The translations under genes were made by a program, and so were the position numbers. Shown here in pieces: positions 14,669-24,923 of a stretch of 64,000 nt of DNA (position 1 is its first letter; each line of letters starts with the position of its first letter). A model generated the notes under the pieces. That model saw only the letters and a list, made by a program, of their open reading frames with translations, did no database searches and was not told the DNA's origin. The DNA comes from Amphibalanus amphitrite. Its lineage: Eukaryota; Arthropoda; Thecostraca; Balanomorpha; Balanidae. The stretch is from positions 1-64,000 of the forward strand of contig NW_024881965.1 of assembly GCF_019059575.1 (NCBI RefSeq), in the 5' to 3' direction.

Positions 14669-15334
14669 TAATTACGGAGCGAGCGAAGCGAGCGTAGTCT
14701 TTCCTTAGATTAACGGAAATTTCTGAGTATGGGCGGCCGGCCGTGGTCACGATTCTGCGACGCTTATATCTCAGCAACCACTTGACCGATTTACACGCGG
14801 TAATTTTTGTAGGGTAGCTTCATTCCTTCTACCAAGTATTGGACTATTCCCGATGCATGTGGGTGACCCTTTATGCACGTGCCACGTGCAAAACGAAGAG
14901 GTGTCACTTTTGTAATTGTTGCAATATCTCGGTAACTACTTGGCCGATCGCGCTGAAAGTTGGCATGTAGGTAGGCACCCACTAGGAAATGCATATCCAT
15001 GTGCCAGAATTGGGGTGCTGCTGCACGTGCGCACGTGCAGGGGTCGATTCCAGATCTCGAGAACGGCTGGACCGATGGCGCTCAAATTTGGTACATGGTT
15101 AGGGACCGGTTAGTAGGACTAGGGTGCCGTGCAAAAGTCAGTTGGGACCCATTTTGCACGTGCGCACGTGCAGGGTGCCGCTTCCAGATCTCGAGAACGG
15201 CTGGGCCGATTGTGCTCAAATTTGGCACATCGTTAGAGACCGGTTAGTAGGGTGCCGTGCACAAGTCAGCTGGAGGTACCCCCTCGAAATTTCGCACGTG
15301 CAAGGCTCACCCTCTCGCTCGCTCCGTTAGTCGC
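14669..15334. mobile_element. Possible TIR element with two internal 134-bp tandem units
   Basis: The ends look like short inverted repeats (CGGAGCGAGCG at the left, CGCTCGCTCCG at the right) with TTA outside each. Internally, a unit containing CAGATCTCGAGAACGGCTGG and GACCGGTTAGTAG occurs twice at 134-bp spacing (about 15051 and 15185). Each unit is preceded by the palindromic run GCACGTGCGCACGTGC. A related CACGTGC-containing block lies near 14876. The superfamily is unknown and the boundaries are tentative. Confidence 0.5.
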
Positions 15335-15455
15335 CCCAAAAGGCGTTATACAGGTATCTAATTGTATCCCATCATTCATCTTTGGTCTACCGTCTTCACC
15401 TTTCACTTTTTCACTTTTCGGTCGCCTCTCATTTCTCACCTCTCGTCTCTCATAT

Positions 15456-15621
<166 letters not shown>

Positions 15622-15845
15622 CCGGACCGGGAAGGCAGAAGTCCGATGCCATCTGGCCGACGTCTGGCGGTCGGATCGACGCGGCACGCGGGGAAGGTGA
15701 GGCCGTAAATTGGGCCCGAGCACTTTATGATTGGGTCGGTGGACAGGACCGTGATCGGTGGTGGCCGCGCGCAGAGTGCGGTTCGGGCCGCACGCCGATC
15801 GGAGGAGAGCTCAGACGAATCGGCACTGCCCGTCGAGGCTCCATA

Positions 15846-16080
15846 TCAAAGCATACAAAATCTTATCATACAATCATCAAAACATACAAAATCGTAACAT
15901 ACAACGCGCAAAACCTACAAAACAGGCCGGGTAGGGGACAGTCAAAACATACAAAAGCGCAGCATACAAAATCGTGTCATACAGAATCGCAGGGTACAAA
16001 ATCGTTTCACACAAAAAGGCAGTGGAAAATTAATGGCATTAATCAAAGTACGCATCATACAAAACCATTTCATATAAATT
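15846..16080 (+). repeat. Dispersed CATACAAA-motif repeat, copy 1
   Basis: CATACAAAATC-type motifs recur about every 15-16 bp. The segment from roughly 15905 to 15975, containing CCTACAAAACAGGCCGGGTA and then GGGGACAG, is matched in reverse complement at 30440-30545. A dispersed repeat with an internal ~31-bp period (15+16) is therefore present twice in the window. Confidence 0.75.
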
Positions 16081-16532
16081 TACATCATTTCGTCGTCCTT
16101 GAGATGTCAATTTTCAGTTGGATCAAAACCTACAATCTCAACTGCGCTTCAAGCGACATCTTTGTTAGAAGTTTGTGTAGTTACGAAATATTCCACTAGA
16201 TGCCTCCTCTGTCAAAGCACAGCCAAGGTTTGCACGGCCAACGTTTTTTGCTTGTTTATACAGTGAGCGCCGGTCTCGGAGCGACGGGGCGTCCCGGTGG
16301 CGCCGTCGTCCCCCTCCCTCAGACTGGGCAAGGTCTCCCCTCCCTCGGCAGACGGCGCGGCCCCAGAGGAAACGGCCAAGGCCGTGCCTGACTTACATCC
16401 CCGCTCTCTGCGGGCCGAAGAACGAAGTTGCGCTTGGTACATTGAACAGCATTCTGCTCATTTTGACCATAGCTGCCGGAACATAATTCGTAAATTAAAT
16501 TGAAAACTGCAAAAGAAATTTAACTGAGTTAG

Positions 16533-17693
16533 CCCTCGCCCGTATAGGGGGGGGGGGGGGGGTCGAACGGACCCCCACCCCAATGGTTTTTTGCGAATAA
16601 CTCGCGTAAAAAGCGGTTGATCGCGATTAAACTTTCAGTACTGTCGAGTCAATCAATTGTACACTTACCCTTAAAAGTTCATGACCCTGTCCCAAATGAA
16701 CCTTGACCTGTGGCCTATTTTTCGAGACCATGTTTGGCCGGAATCGCGATTCGGCGTATGTCGGCTCGTATTAGCCGCGCGTTTGCAGTATTTTTGCGGT
16801 TTCAAGCGTTCAAACATGTGATATGCCTGTCCCGTAGCTCAGTTGGTAGAGCATTGGACTCCCGGTAGTGAGAGCCCGGGTTCGAGACCGCTCCGGCGCT
16901 CGATATTTGAGACTCCTGACGGGATGGTCTGCGGTTGGTGGGAGCAGCCGCAGCCAGTTGCAGTCAGTTGAGTGGGACAGGCCGTGTCCGGCTTTGAAGG
17001 GCACGAACTTTGGCATCTAAATCCTCCCGTTACCCGGAATTGCGCGATCGGACGGTAGGGGTCGGGGTCTACGCAACAAGCTCTGCTTAGCGTGGGCTCC
17101 GGCTCTGTCAATCCGTCCATTCAAACATTCGAGCTAAATTAAAAAAAAAATATGATGTTGGTCCCAGGCATTATGGTGGGTGTCAAGGTCACCTGAAGGT
17201 CAGGTCAGATCATTGACCTTTGATGACCTAGGCTCACTTCTTCGAGTTTTACATGTTTCTAGGCTACTTTTTGGAGCTGATTTCGAATTAAGCAACCATT
17301 TGAGCATTTACGAAGTTGTTTTGGTGTCTTCGTAACATGTTACGAAGCTGTCAGTAACGGCTGACACGTACTATGAATACTTGGCAGGACGTCTACTGAT
17401 TGGCCTGACCTGACCTGACCTGGCCTAAATGCATTAAGACATCATCTGCGATCAAAACTAACACGATATTCGTGATCAGCACCCCGAAAAACCCTCATCA
17501 ACCTCACTTTACGATGTTCTAACAGGTCCCGATTTCCAGACTTGTGGGTCATTGACCTGACCTGGAAAGTCAACCAATGACCTAGGACCTTAAATTTTTT
17601 CTCGAAGCTCTAGCTCGATCAGGGGCCAAACGGCAAGGGGGGCGGCCCCCCCCTATACGTTCGAGGCTGGCAAAACACCAATACGGGCGAGGG
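16533..17693. mobile_element. piggyBac-like element A, hosting a SINE
   Basis: The left end is CCCTCGCCCGTATAGGGG after TTAG; the right end is ATACGGGCGAGGG before TTAA. The right end repeats the GTATA-containing motif after a ~20-nt spacer. A G-run hairpin lies next to both ends. The interior has TGACC/AGGTCA arrays (17185-17215, 17405-17425) and is about 85-90 percent alike by eye to 23547-24446. A 324-bp SINE interrupts it at 16826. The unmatched TTAG/TTAA flanks suggest a mutated left flank. Confidence 0.83.
16826..17149 (+). mobile_element. tRNA-derived SINE, TSD ATATG
   Basis: The head has pol III A-box (TAGCTCAGTTGG) and B-box (GGTTCGAGACC) sequences at tRNA-like spacing, but the anticodon and T stems do not pair properly, so it is not a functional tRNA gene. 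A ~230-bp unique body follows, ending in an A-tail (17141-17150). ATATG flanks both sides (16821-16825, 17150-17154). The related elements at 23547-24446 and near 33850 read straight through the equivalent position, so this is a clean filled site against two empty sites. Confidence 0.88.
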
Positions 17694-17697
17694 TTAA

Positions 17698-18613
17698 CCC
17701 TATTAGTGGCAGGGGGTTGTTTTTATCCACCCCTCAGGTTTTTCGGGAATATCTCCGAAACCGCTGAAGCTACGATGCTGAAATTTTCTGACTTTTCCTA
17801 AAACTAAATTGGGCACATTCCCTGAAAATTTCAAGTTCATACCTTTACCAGGGGCGGCTCCAGAGCACTGGGAATTGGGGGGTCCTATTCGTGAAGCGAG
17901 TCATTTGGGGCGAAGATCACGATGCTGATGTATTATAACTGTATACACTAGTTTTACGAACATTGAATGAAAGGTATCATGTGATAACATATACAAAGTT
18001 ATTGTGAGTCCTCTTTTGACACGTTTTTGCTATAATAGGCGGATCCAGGCGTCCAAAAAGGGGGGTTATGTTTTACCTCCCAACATAGGTGCCCTGACAC
18101 CGCCTATGCATGACCAATACAATTGTAGTCGTTTTCTCATAAGAAAATTGTAACATAACAAGACCATTGCCACCCTTTTTAGAAACAGTACCAACAAAAA
18201 CCTTGTTTACTCTACTTTTTGTGTACCCCCAATCTTTATTATCTGTATCCGCCTATGATTTTTGAAAATGCATATTTTTAGGATCCATGTGAATTCCTGG
18301 TTCATTCTCTATCGATCGGCAAAAGTTGCGTTAAGATTGGTTCAGAAACCTGACCGTGATAAACAGTCTAAAATGTATCTGCAATTTGCCCGTTTTTACC
18401 CCCCCTCTACCCTCTACCCTCTACGTTTTTACCCCCCCTATTGACATTTTTTAATTTCTATTTTTTAGAAATGTAGATCACGTTAAGCGAAATCGAATGA
18501 CGTTTGAATTTTGAAAATCGGCCCGTTAGATCTCGAGATATCAAGGGGGGGGGGGTCGTAAACAGCCCCCCCTGCCACTAATAGGGGTAGCCAGGAGCCT
18601 GCCACTAATAGGG
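17698..18613. mobile_element. piggyBac-like element B, TSD TTAA
   Basis: It begins CCCTATTAGTGGCAGGGG and ends GCCACTAATAGGG, flanked by TTAA at 17694-17697 and 18614-18617. The right end holds the terminal motif twice, separated by about 13 nt. Both flanking TTAAs are shared with neighbouring elements A and C. A smaller repeat (18035-18256) lies inside. Confidence 0.85.
18035..18256. mobile_element. Short TIR repeat inside element B
   Basis: Termini ATAGGCGGATCCAG and CTGTATCCGCCTAT are inverted repeats with one mismatch, enclosing about 220 bp. A related GGATCCGCCACTGG terminus occurs at about 45420. The target duplication is not evident. Confidence 0.6.
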
Positions 18614-18617
18614 TTAA

Positions 18618-21038
18618 AGGGACTATCCCACCTTTACATTAGGTTTGAGTTGAGATAGCCAAGTTTGCGGCGAGGTCCAGAAACCACTAGTTGGGGCATT
18701 CCACGATAGATCGACCAAAAAAAAAAAAAAAATTAAAATTTTCACCCGCATATTTTATTTTCTGCTTAAAATTGGTCTAATGGGTTGTGATGGGCGGGGA
18801 ACCCAGCTGTGGCAAGGATTTTTTTCTTCGAACAACGGTTTCCGAGATATAGCCTCGGGCAGTTCCTGGAGGTCACGCTGCAACCCTATGTTTCAACTAT
18901 GTTTGGCGGCTTTTAACTCAGAAACTATTGGTTTTCTATGGTAAAAACTTGATATGATTCAACTTCCAATCAACCAACAAACGTTTTGGCTATCTCGGAT
19001 TTTCGAATTTCGAAAATTTTGATCACGTGACATCTTGACCTTTTTTCGAAGAGTGACCTTGATATTTTCCCAACTGAAAGTCGCAATTTTGTCTGATGAC
19101 GATTAAAGCCTTATCTATTGTCATTCATATGCTATAATAAAAAAGTGGCTTTCGGCCTGCGTTGACCTCAGGTCAGGTCATTTTTATGACCTTCCCATTA
19201 TTACGAGCGGGAGCGACAGCGAGATCTCGAGAACAAAGCAAGATAGCGACAAGCGATAAACGGCACAGGGTACACATGGATAAGGTCTACAATTTTTACT
19301 CAGGTCATTTTCAGGTCAGGTCAAAGATGACGTCACAGGGGTAAAAAGAAAGTATAAATGGCGGCACTACATATATATGAAGTTTTTCTCGAATAACTTT
19401 CGAAGTATCCCAGCTAGGAACAAACTAATAGCACCATCGTGATCCTCTCGTCGATCCGCATCGAAACATGTGTATTTTGACCTCGAAAGGTCAAGGTCAA
19501 AAGTTGACCTTAGGTCACGTGACCTTAAGGTCATCATATATATCATTCGATGGGCCTTGACGAGCTGAACACAATGAGCCTATTCGCGCGGCTGTATCTC
19601 AAACCTGTAAGGAGTTATTAGCAAAAAACATTTGGTGACCTTTAATGACGTCACATGACTCAAGAGCAACGTCACAGTTGACCAAGAGCAAAAAAGGTCT
19701 CAAGGTAGTCAAAGTTAGTCGCATATGGAATCACTCATGGTATATTAGGCAAATCCAACGCGTTTTAGTGTAAAAATAAGGGAGCTGATTTTTCTCCAAT
19801 TGACTTATAATGGGGTGATCAAGAAATTGACCTGACCTCAGGTCATCGGTTTCGAAATTCAAAACGAACTGGCGCTAGGCGAAAGCAAACGGATTGGTGC
19901 CTATTCTACGTCTCTTTCTTTATTAGACCAAAAGGTACAGCCAAAACTATTTTGACTTCCTTTTTACCCCTGTGACGTCATCTTTGACCTGTCCTGAAAA
20001 TGACCTCAGTAAGAATTGTAGACCTTATCCGTGTGAATCTGTATCATTTACCACTTGTCGCTATCTTGCTTTAGTCTCGAGATCTCGCTGTCGCTCCCGC
20101 TCGTAATAATGGACAGGTCATAAAAATGACCTGATCTCAGGTCAATGCAGGCCGAAAGCCACTTTTTTATTGTCACATATGAATGACAATTGATAAGGCT
20201 TTAATCGTCATCAGACAAAATTGCGACTTTCAGTTGGAAAAATATCAAGGTCACTCTTCGAAAAAAAGATCAAGATGTCACGTGATCAAAATTTTCAAAA
20301 ATTGAAAATCCGAGATAGCCAAAACGTTCGCTGGTTGATTGCAAGTTGAACCATATAAAGTTTTTACCATTGAAAACCAATAGTTTCTGAGTTATAAGCC
20401 GCCAAACATAGGGCTGCAGCGTGACCTCCAAGAATTGCCTGAGGCTATATCTCGGAAACCGGTGTTCGAAGAAAAAAATCCTTGGTACAGCTGGCTTCCC
20501 CGCCCATAACAACCCATTAGACCAATTCTAAGCAAAAAATAAAATATGAGGGTGTACGGCTTTGGTCGATCTATCGTGGAATGCCCCATCTATCTTGGTT
20601 GCAACCCCCGCGGCCTCGTGGTGTTGAAGAAATTCGTTCCCTTCATTTGAAAATGAGACCTGCACAAGGCCCAATCTCTTAACCATTAATGGTAATCTGA
20701 TGACGTCATTTGCCTTTTGAACGCCTGTTCAAGTGAAGTATCACTTGATTTACGAATAAGCCAATCAGATACGCTTTTGTTATTGTATGAATATGATCCG
20801 AGTCATATTTGAGAGCAAATACCTATATTTGCTGCCAAATTTCCCCCACACTGACATGAAGTAAATCCTTCATTACGTCACAGATCCGATCTAAATGACG
20901 TCACGATGAAATATAAAAGTCGCAATATCTCAAAAAGTATACAATGAAAGCGCGTAAGAACTTGCAAAATTCGTCACAATATCATGAGTAACATTTCCGA
21001 ATCCTAAACGGGACTTTTTTGAAGGTGGGATAGTCCCT
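18618..21038. mobile_element. Kolobok-like element C with long internal palindrome, TSD TTAA
   Basis: Perfect 17-bp terminal inverted repeats AGGGACTATCCCACCTT bound 2.4 kb, with TTAA outside each end (18614-18617, 21039-21042). TTAA targets with AGGG ends match what is reported for Kolobok; piggyBac ends are CCY. Most of the body is a 1.9-kb imperfect palindrome at 18692-20588. The interior shares blocks with 42012-43014. No transposase is seen. Confidence 0.8.
18692..20588. repeat. 1.9-kb imperfect inverted repeat (foldback)
   Basis: The outer 25 bp of each arm match exactly (TGGGGCATTCCACGATAG at the left). Further inward, matching pairs include the ATATCTCGGAAACC block (18843 against 20450), the GAGCGGGAGCGACAGCG block (19206 against 20090) and the GATGACGTCAC block (19327 against 19975). 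The centre is near 19650. The termini may be those of a separate foldback element inserted into element C; I found no convincing target duplication. Confidence 0.85.
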
Positions 21039-21042
21039 TTAA

Positions 21043-21717
21043 CCCGGAAGTTGCTGGAGTATTTCGCCACACACCACTTGCTGGGTGGGGGTGGGAGGGG
21101 GGGGGGTAAAATTTCCCAGCCCATAGCTCGAGAACCCATAGCCCATAGCCCATAGCTCGAGGCGCAGCGAAACGGGCGAGGCAGCAAACAAAATAACGCT
21201 ACGAGAGGCTTCTGATGAGTACCTTCAAGTGGAGTTTCGATGTCACAGGTCGGTTCAAGATTATTTTAAATACCTGAAATCAGGGCTGCGGAGTCGATGG
21301 ATTTTCGGCGACTCCGACTCCAACTGCGACTCCGGCTTTCAAAGACCAGCTCCTACTCCGACTCCGACACTCCGGGCAGAATTGTCGACTCCGACCGACT
21401 CCAACTCCCGACTCCGACTCCGCAGACTTAGCAGGGCTGCGGAGTCGACAGATTTTCGGTGACTCCGACTCCGACTCCGGCTCGGGTTTCTAAAATCGAC
21501 TCCGACTCCGACTCCGACTCCGGTCACAACTGTCGACTCCGACCGACTCCGACTCCGACTCCGATTCCGACTCCGCAGCCCTGCCTGAAATTAGGCTTTT
21601 AATAGCATGGACTTTAAACCTCGAACTGCGCGTCTCTCGTAGCAAACTATGTCTCCAACGGACCCCCCCCCCCCCCATATACGTTCGCGGCTGGCAAATC
21701 ACCAGTACGGGCGAGGA
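21043..21717. mobile_element. Composite piggyBac-like element D
   Basis: The left end (CCCGGAAGTTGCTGG after TTAA) is the same family as 59449-61796. The right end (TACGGGCGAGGA before TTAA at 21718-21721) is the element-A type. The two ends therefore come from different families, so this looks like a recombinant or an overlap of two truncated copies. A hAT MITE is inserted at 21281. Confidence 0.65.
21281..21583. mobile_element. hAT-type MITE of GACTCC repeats, TSD CCTGAAAT
   Basis: Termini CAGGGCTGCGGAGTCG and CGACTCCGCAGCCCTG are perfect inverted repeats. A perfect 8-bp duplication CCTGAAAT flanks both ends (21273-21280, 21584-21591). The related sequence near 61078 has a single uninterrupted CCTGAAAT. 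The body is tandem GACTCC hexamers, and a second internal terminus pair near 21425-21450 shows it is a dimer of two units. Confidence 0.92.
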
Positions 21718-21721
21718 TTAA

Positions 21722-22351
21722 GGACTTATGTGTTTGTATGCTCTTTGAAACCCCTTCCGTGACCGCGTTTTCAGCCGCTAGCATATAATTGGGGGGGGGG
21801 GAATTCTGTTGGATCCCCAATCGTTCAGTCCCTAACCGAACTATAGCTTCGCGAAAACATGAACGTCCTACCGTAACTAAAGGAAGCCGATGATACCCGA
21901 TTTTAAGATCGCCGGTCATTAGTTGGCATTTCAATTCGGGTAAATGACTTAAAAGTTAGGGAAATCGTGGCCTATTTTAACTTTTTAAAATGAGGTTGTT
22001 AGTGAGTTTTTTTTCGGGGTTCTGATTTCGAATTTCGTGCTAGTTTTGATCAAAGACGATGTATGCGTGCATTTTGGGTAGGTGGGGTCAGGTCAGCTCA
22101 ACCATTAGGCGTCACCGCCGACATCCAAATGGGTGTTTACCGCCACCAACAGCTTAGTTACACATATTTAAGATATGATGTGGACTGTGGAGTTTGTTAA
22201 TGCAATAAGTGAATGAGAGCTTCACTCCACAAGAAATCGTTCGGGTCGGAGCTTCCAAATTGTATTTACAAAACTTCGTCAGCGAGTCGTAATCGGGTTC
22301 AGGGGGTATCGGTCGCAAAATATGTAGCATAGACACTAAAACTATTTCTTA
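21722..22351. other. No gene recognised
   Basis: Contains a G-run at about 21791-21800 but no exon or element boundary that I can define. Confidence 0.35.
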
Positions 22352-22356
22352 CAATG

Positions 22357-23434
22357 CACAATGGGACCGGAGCGAGAATTAGCGCGACATCGGTACTTTT
22401 TCGTGTTTCGTGCCCGCTTTTCACATGAAAGGGATGATAGAATCATGCAAATGGTAGTCGGTGTACTTTCGAAGCAATTCCCGATAAATTTAATTAAATA
22501 ATCATTAGTCATTTAATTAATTAATTAATTTATTAATCAGTTGACCTGCGTTGACCTTGACTCGGTTCGGTCATGTGATAAGATGGCATCACCTGCCAGG
22601 TCAAGTCATGACGGAACCGGAAATTCCCATAAGCAAATAATGTAGCCACCAAAACCATGATGGGAATCTGATAGCCTGATGGACTATATAACAAATAAAG
22701 TGAGGGTCAGAAAAGTGTATCAGACACTCCGATAGCAGGTAGGGATATTTCCGGACAAAATTTAAATATAGTTGGCACGTGGCAGCATTGTTCGACTCTT
22801 AGGAGGATCTGTCGATCTGTTACTCTCAGCTTCCGGCCGGCTCGTGGTAACCGCGCACGGCCAGCGCCGGCGACCTGAAATAAAAACAAAAATGCCCCTC
22901 ATTTTCGATGTAGCAGGCTGAAGCAGCTAAATTATACATTTTCTGAAAGGCAATTGATCGGCAAAGACCATATTTATAAAAGAAGAGCGCGACCTAGCGG
23001 GACGTTTCATATCGGCATTCTAGAATGTTTATAACAGTAAAATTAACTCACAATTTTAAAAGCACCTACAAACTTAAAATTTGAAGCGTATTTATATATT
23101 CCGTTATAAGTTTTTCTTTCCATCGTGAAGCCCATGGTCTAAACTATCAGGTTAGACCCCGAAAATATTGATAAAGCCGTCTAATATGCATTTTTTGTTA
23201 CCTACATTAGCTGCTACTTTTCTCCATACGAAAACGGGTCTACGATGCTTGTCACAGAACTTTGTATTTGGGCTGATGTGGCGCGGACGCTATACACCAT
23301 AGACGAAAAATATTTGCAGATTCGTGGTCCATGGAATTGGACATTTCTGAACTACGTGGAACAGTCTAACTCAATTTGGGAAAGGGCGGCAAATCCACCA
23401 ATGTCGCCCTAATTCCGGCCGCGGTCCCATCGTG
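22357..23434. mobile_element. Transib-like non-autonomous element, TSD CAATG
   Basis: Terminal inverted repeats of about 38 bp match at roughly 31 positions. The left starts CACAATGGGACCG and the right, read inward, CACGATGGGACCG. CAATG flanks both ends (22352-22356, 23435-23439). Transib transposons have 5-bp target duplications and termini starting CACWATG, related to the CACAGTG heptamer of V(D)J signals. The 1.08-kb body has no recognisable transposase; it includes an AATTAATTAATT tract near 22515 and a few TGACC motifs. Confidence 0.72.
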
Positions 23435-23546
23435 CAATGGCCCGTCTTTTTCAAGTTCAAACCTCACTGTAAACATCCTGTTGAGCACATTTACAATGTT
23501 TGCTAGGTAAACCACTCAAAAACTGGTTGGTTCACATATGATTTAA

Positions 23547-24446
23547 CCCTCGCATGTGTAGGGGGGGGGGGTCGGATGGACCCCCCCATGGTTTTTCGCG
23601 AATAACTCGCGTAAAAAGCGGCCGATCGCAACGAAAATTTGAGTACCCTCGCATTGATCAGTTTTACACCGACCCTGAAAATTTCATGACCCTTACCCAA
23701 ATGGCCTTTGACCTGTGACCTCTTTTCCGAGACCATGTTTGGCCGGAATCGCGATTCCGCGTATGTCGGCTCGCATTAGCCGCGCGTTTGCAAGCTTTTC
23801 ATGGTTTCAGACGTTCAAACATGTGATTTGATGTTACTCCCATGCATTAGGGTGGGTGTCAAGGTCACCTGAAGGTCAGGTCAGGTCATTGACCTTTGGT
23901 GACCTCGGGTGACCTCGGTTCACTTTTTCGAGTTTTACATGTTTCTAAGCTAGTTTTTAGAGCTGAATTCGAATTTAGCAACCATTTGAACATTTACGAA
24001 GCAGTTTTGGTGCCTTCGCAACATGTTACGAAGCTGTCAGAGGCGGTTGACACGTAGGTACTACGAATACCCGTCACGACGCCTACTGGTTGACCTGACC
24101 TGACCTGACCCGACCTGGTCTAAATGCTTAAAGACATCATCTGTGATCAAAACTAACACGATATTCGTGATCAGCACCCCGAAAAACCCCTTAGCAGTCA
24201 CACTTTACGACTTTCTAATAGGTCCCGATTTTCCCGACTTTGGGTCATTGACCTGACCTGGAAGGTCAACCAATTACCTAGGACCTTAAAATTGGGTATC
24301 ATCGGCTTCCTCTCGTCACGGGCAACATGCTCGTTTTTTCCGCGAAGCTCTAGCTCGATCAGGGGCCAAACGGCAAGGGGGGGGGGGGTCCAACCGACCC
24401 CCCCCCTACACATTAGAAGCTGGCAAACGCCGCACACATGCGAGGG
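23547..24446. mobile_element. piggyBac-like element E, TSD TTAA
   Basis: It begins CCCTCGCATGTGTAGGGG and ends ACACATGCGAGGG, with TTAA at 23543-23546 and 24447-24450. The right end has a second ACACAT-containing copy of the terminal motif after a spacer. It is the uninterrupted homologue of element A (16533-17693) and of 33580-34469. Confidence 0.87.
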
Positions 24447-24450
24447 TTAA

Positions 24451-24805
24451 CCCTCGCCCGCATTGGTGTTTTGCCAGCGTCTAACGTATCGTGCGTTGTT
24501 ACTAACGTCACGATTTATATTTGACCTGAGGTCAAATCTAACAACAACAACACTCGGAAAGGCTTTTGAAAGAGCTGAATGCAAAAAAAGTGATAAAAAA
24601 AAATAAGTTGAATGCGCTTTTCTGTGGCTCTATTGGTTCCCGAGTTATGCGTTGAGTGTTTGGGAAAATGTTGAAATAGGCAACATTTTACCTTTGATGA
24701 CCTCTGGTGACGTGACCTTTGACCCAGGAGCCGAGTTAGACGGGGACGTGAAAAGGCCTCCCCTCAGCACGACACGGAAAACTTAGGCCACCAGCACGGC
24801 GCGGG
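24451..24805. mobile_element. Short piggyBac-like element F with unlike ends, TSD TTAA
   Basis: TTAA flanks both sides (24447-24450, 24806-24809). The left end CCCTCGCCCGCATTGG is an inverted element-A right terminus. The right end CACGGCGCGGG is of the CCCGCGCC family. The 355-bp body includes TGACC and AGGTCA motifs. Like element D it has ends from two families. Confidence 0.65.
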
Positions 24806-24923
24806 TTAAGTTCGACCCTCGATGTAAACAACACAGCACGATATTTGCTAGCTGAATTACTGAGAAAACTGGTTAGCGTGCACATTGTATTGAAGATATT
24901 TATATTTTCCAAATGTGTTTTAA

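Noticed and set aside
16831-16903. Functional tRNA gene
   Set aside because: A and B boxes are good, but the anticodon and T stems do not pair and it heads a longer SINE with A-tail and target duplication.
21304-21700. Ser/Arg-rich open frames
   Set aside because: They translate the GACTCC hexamer MITE.
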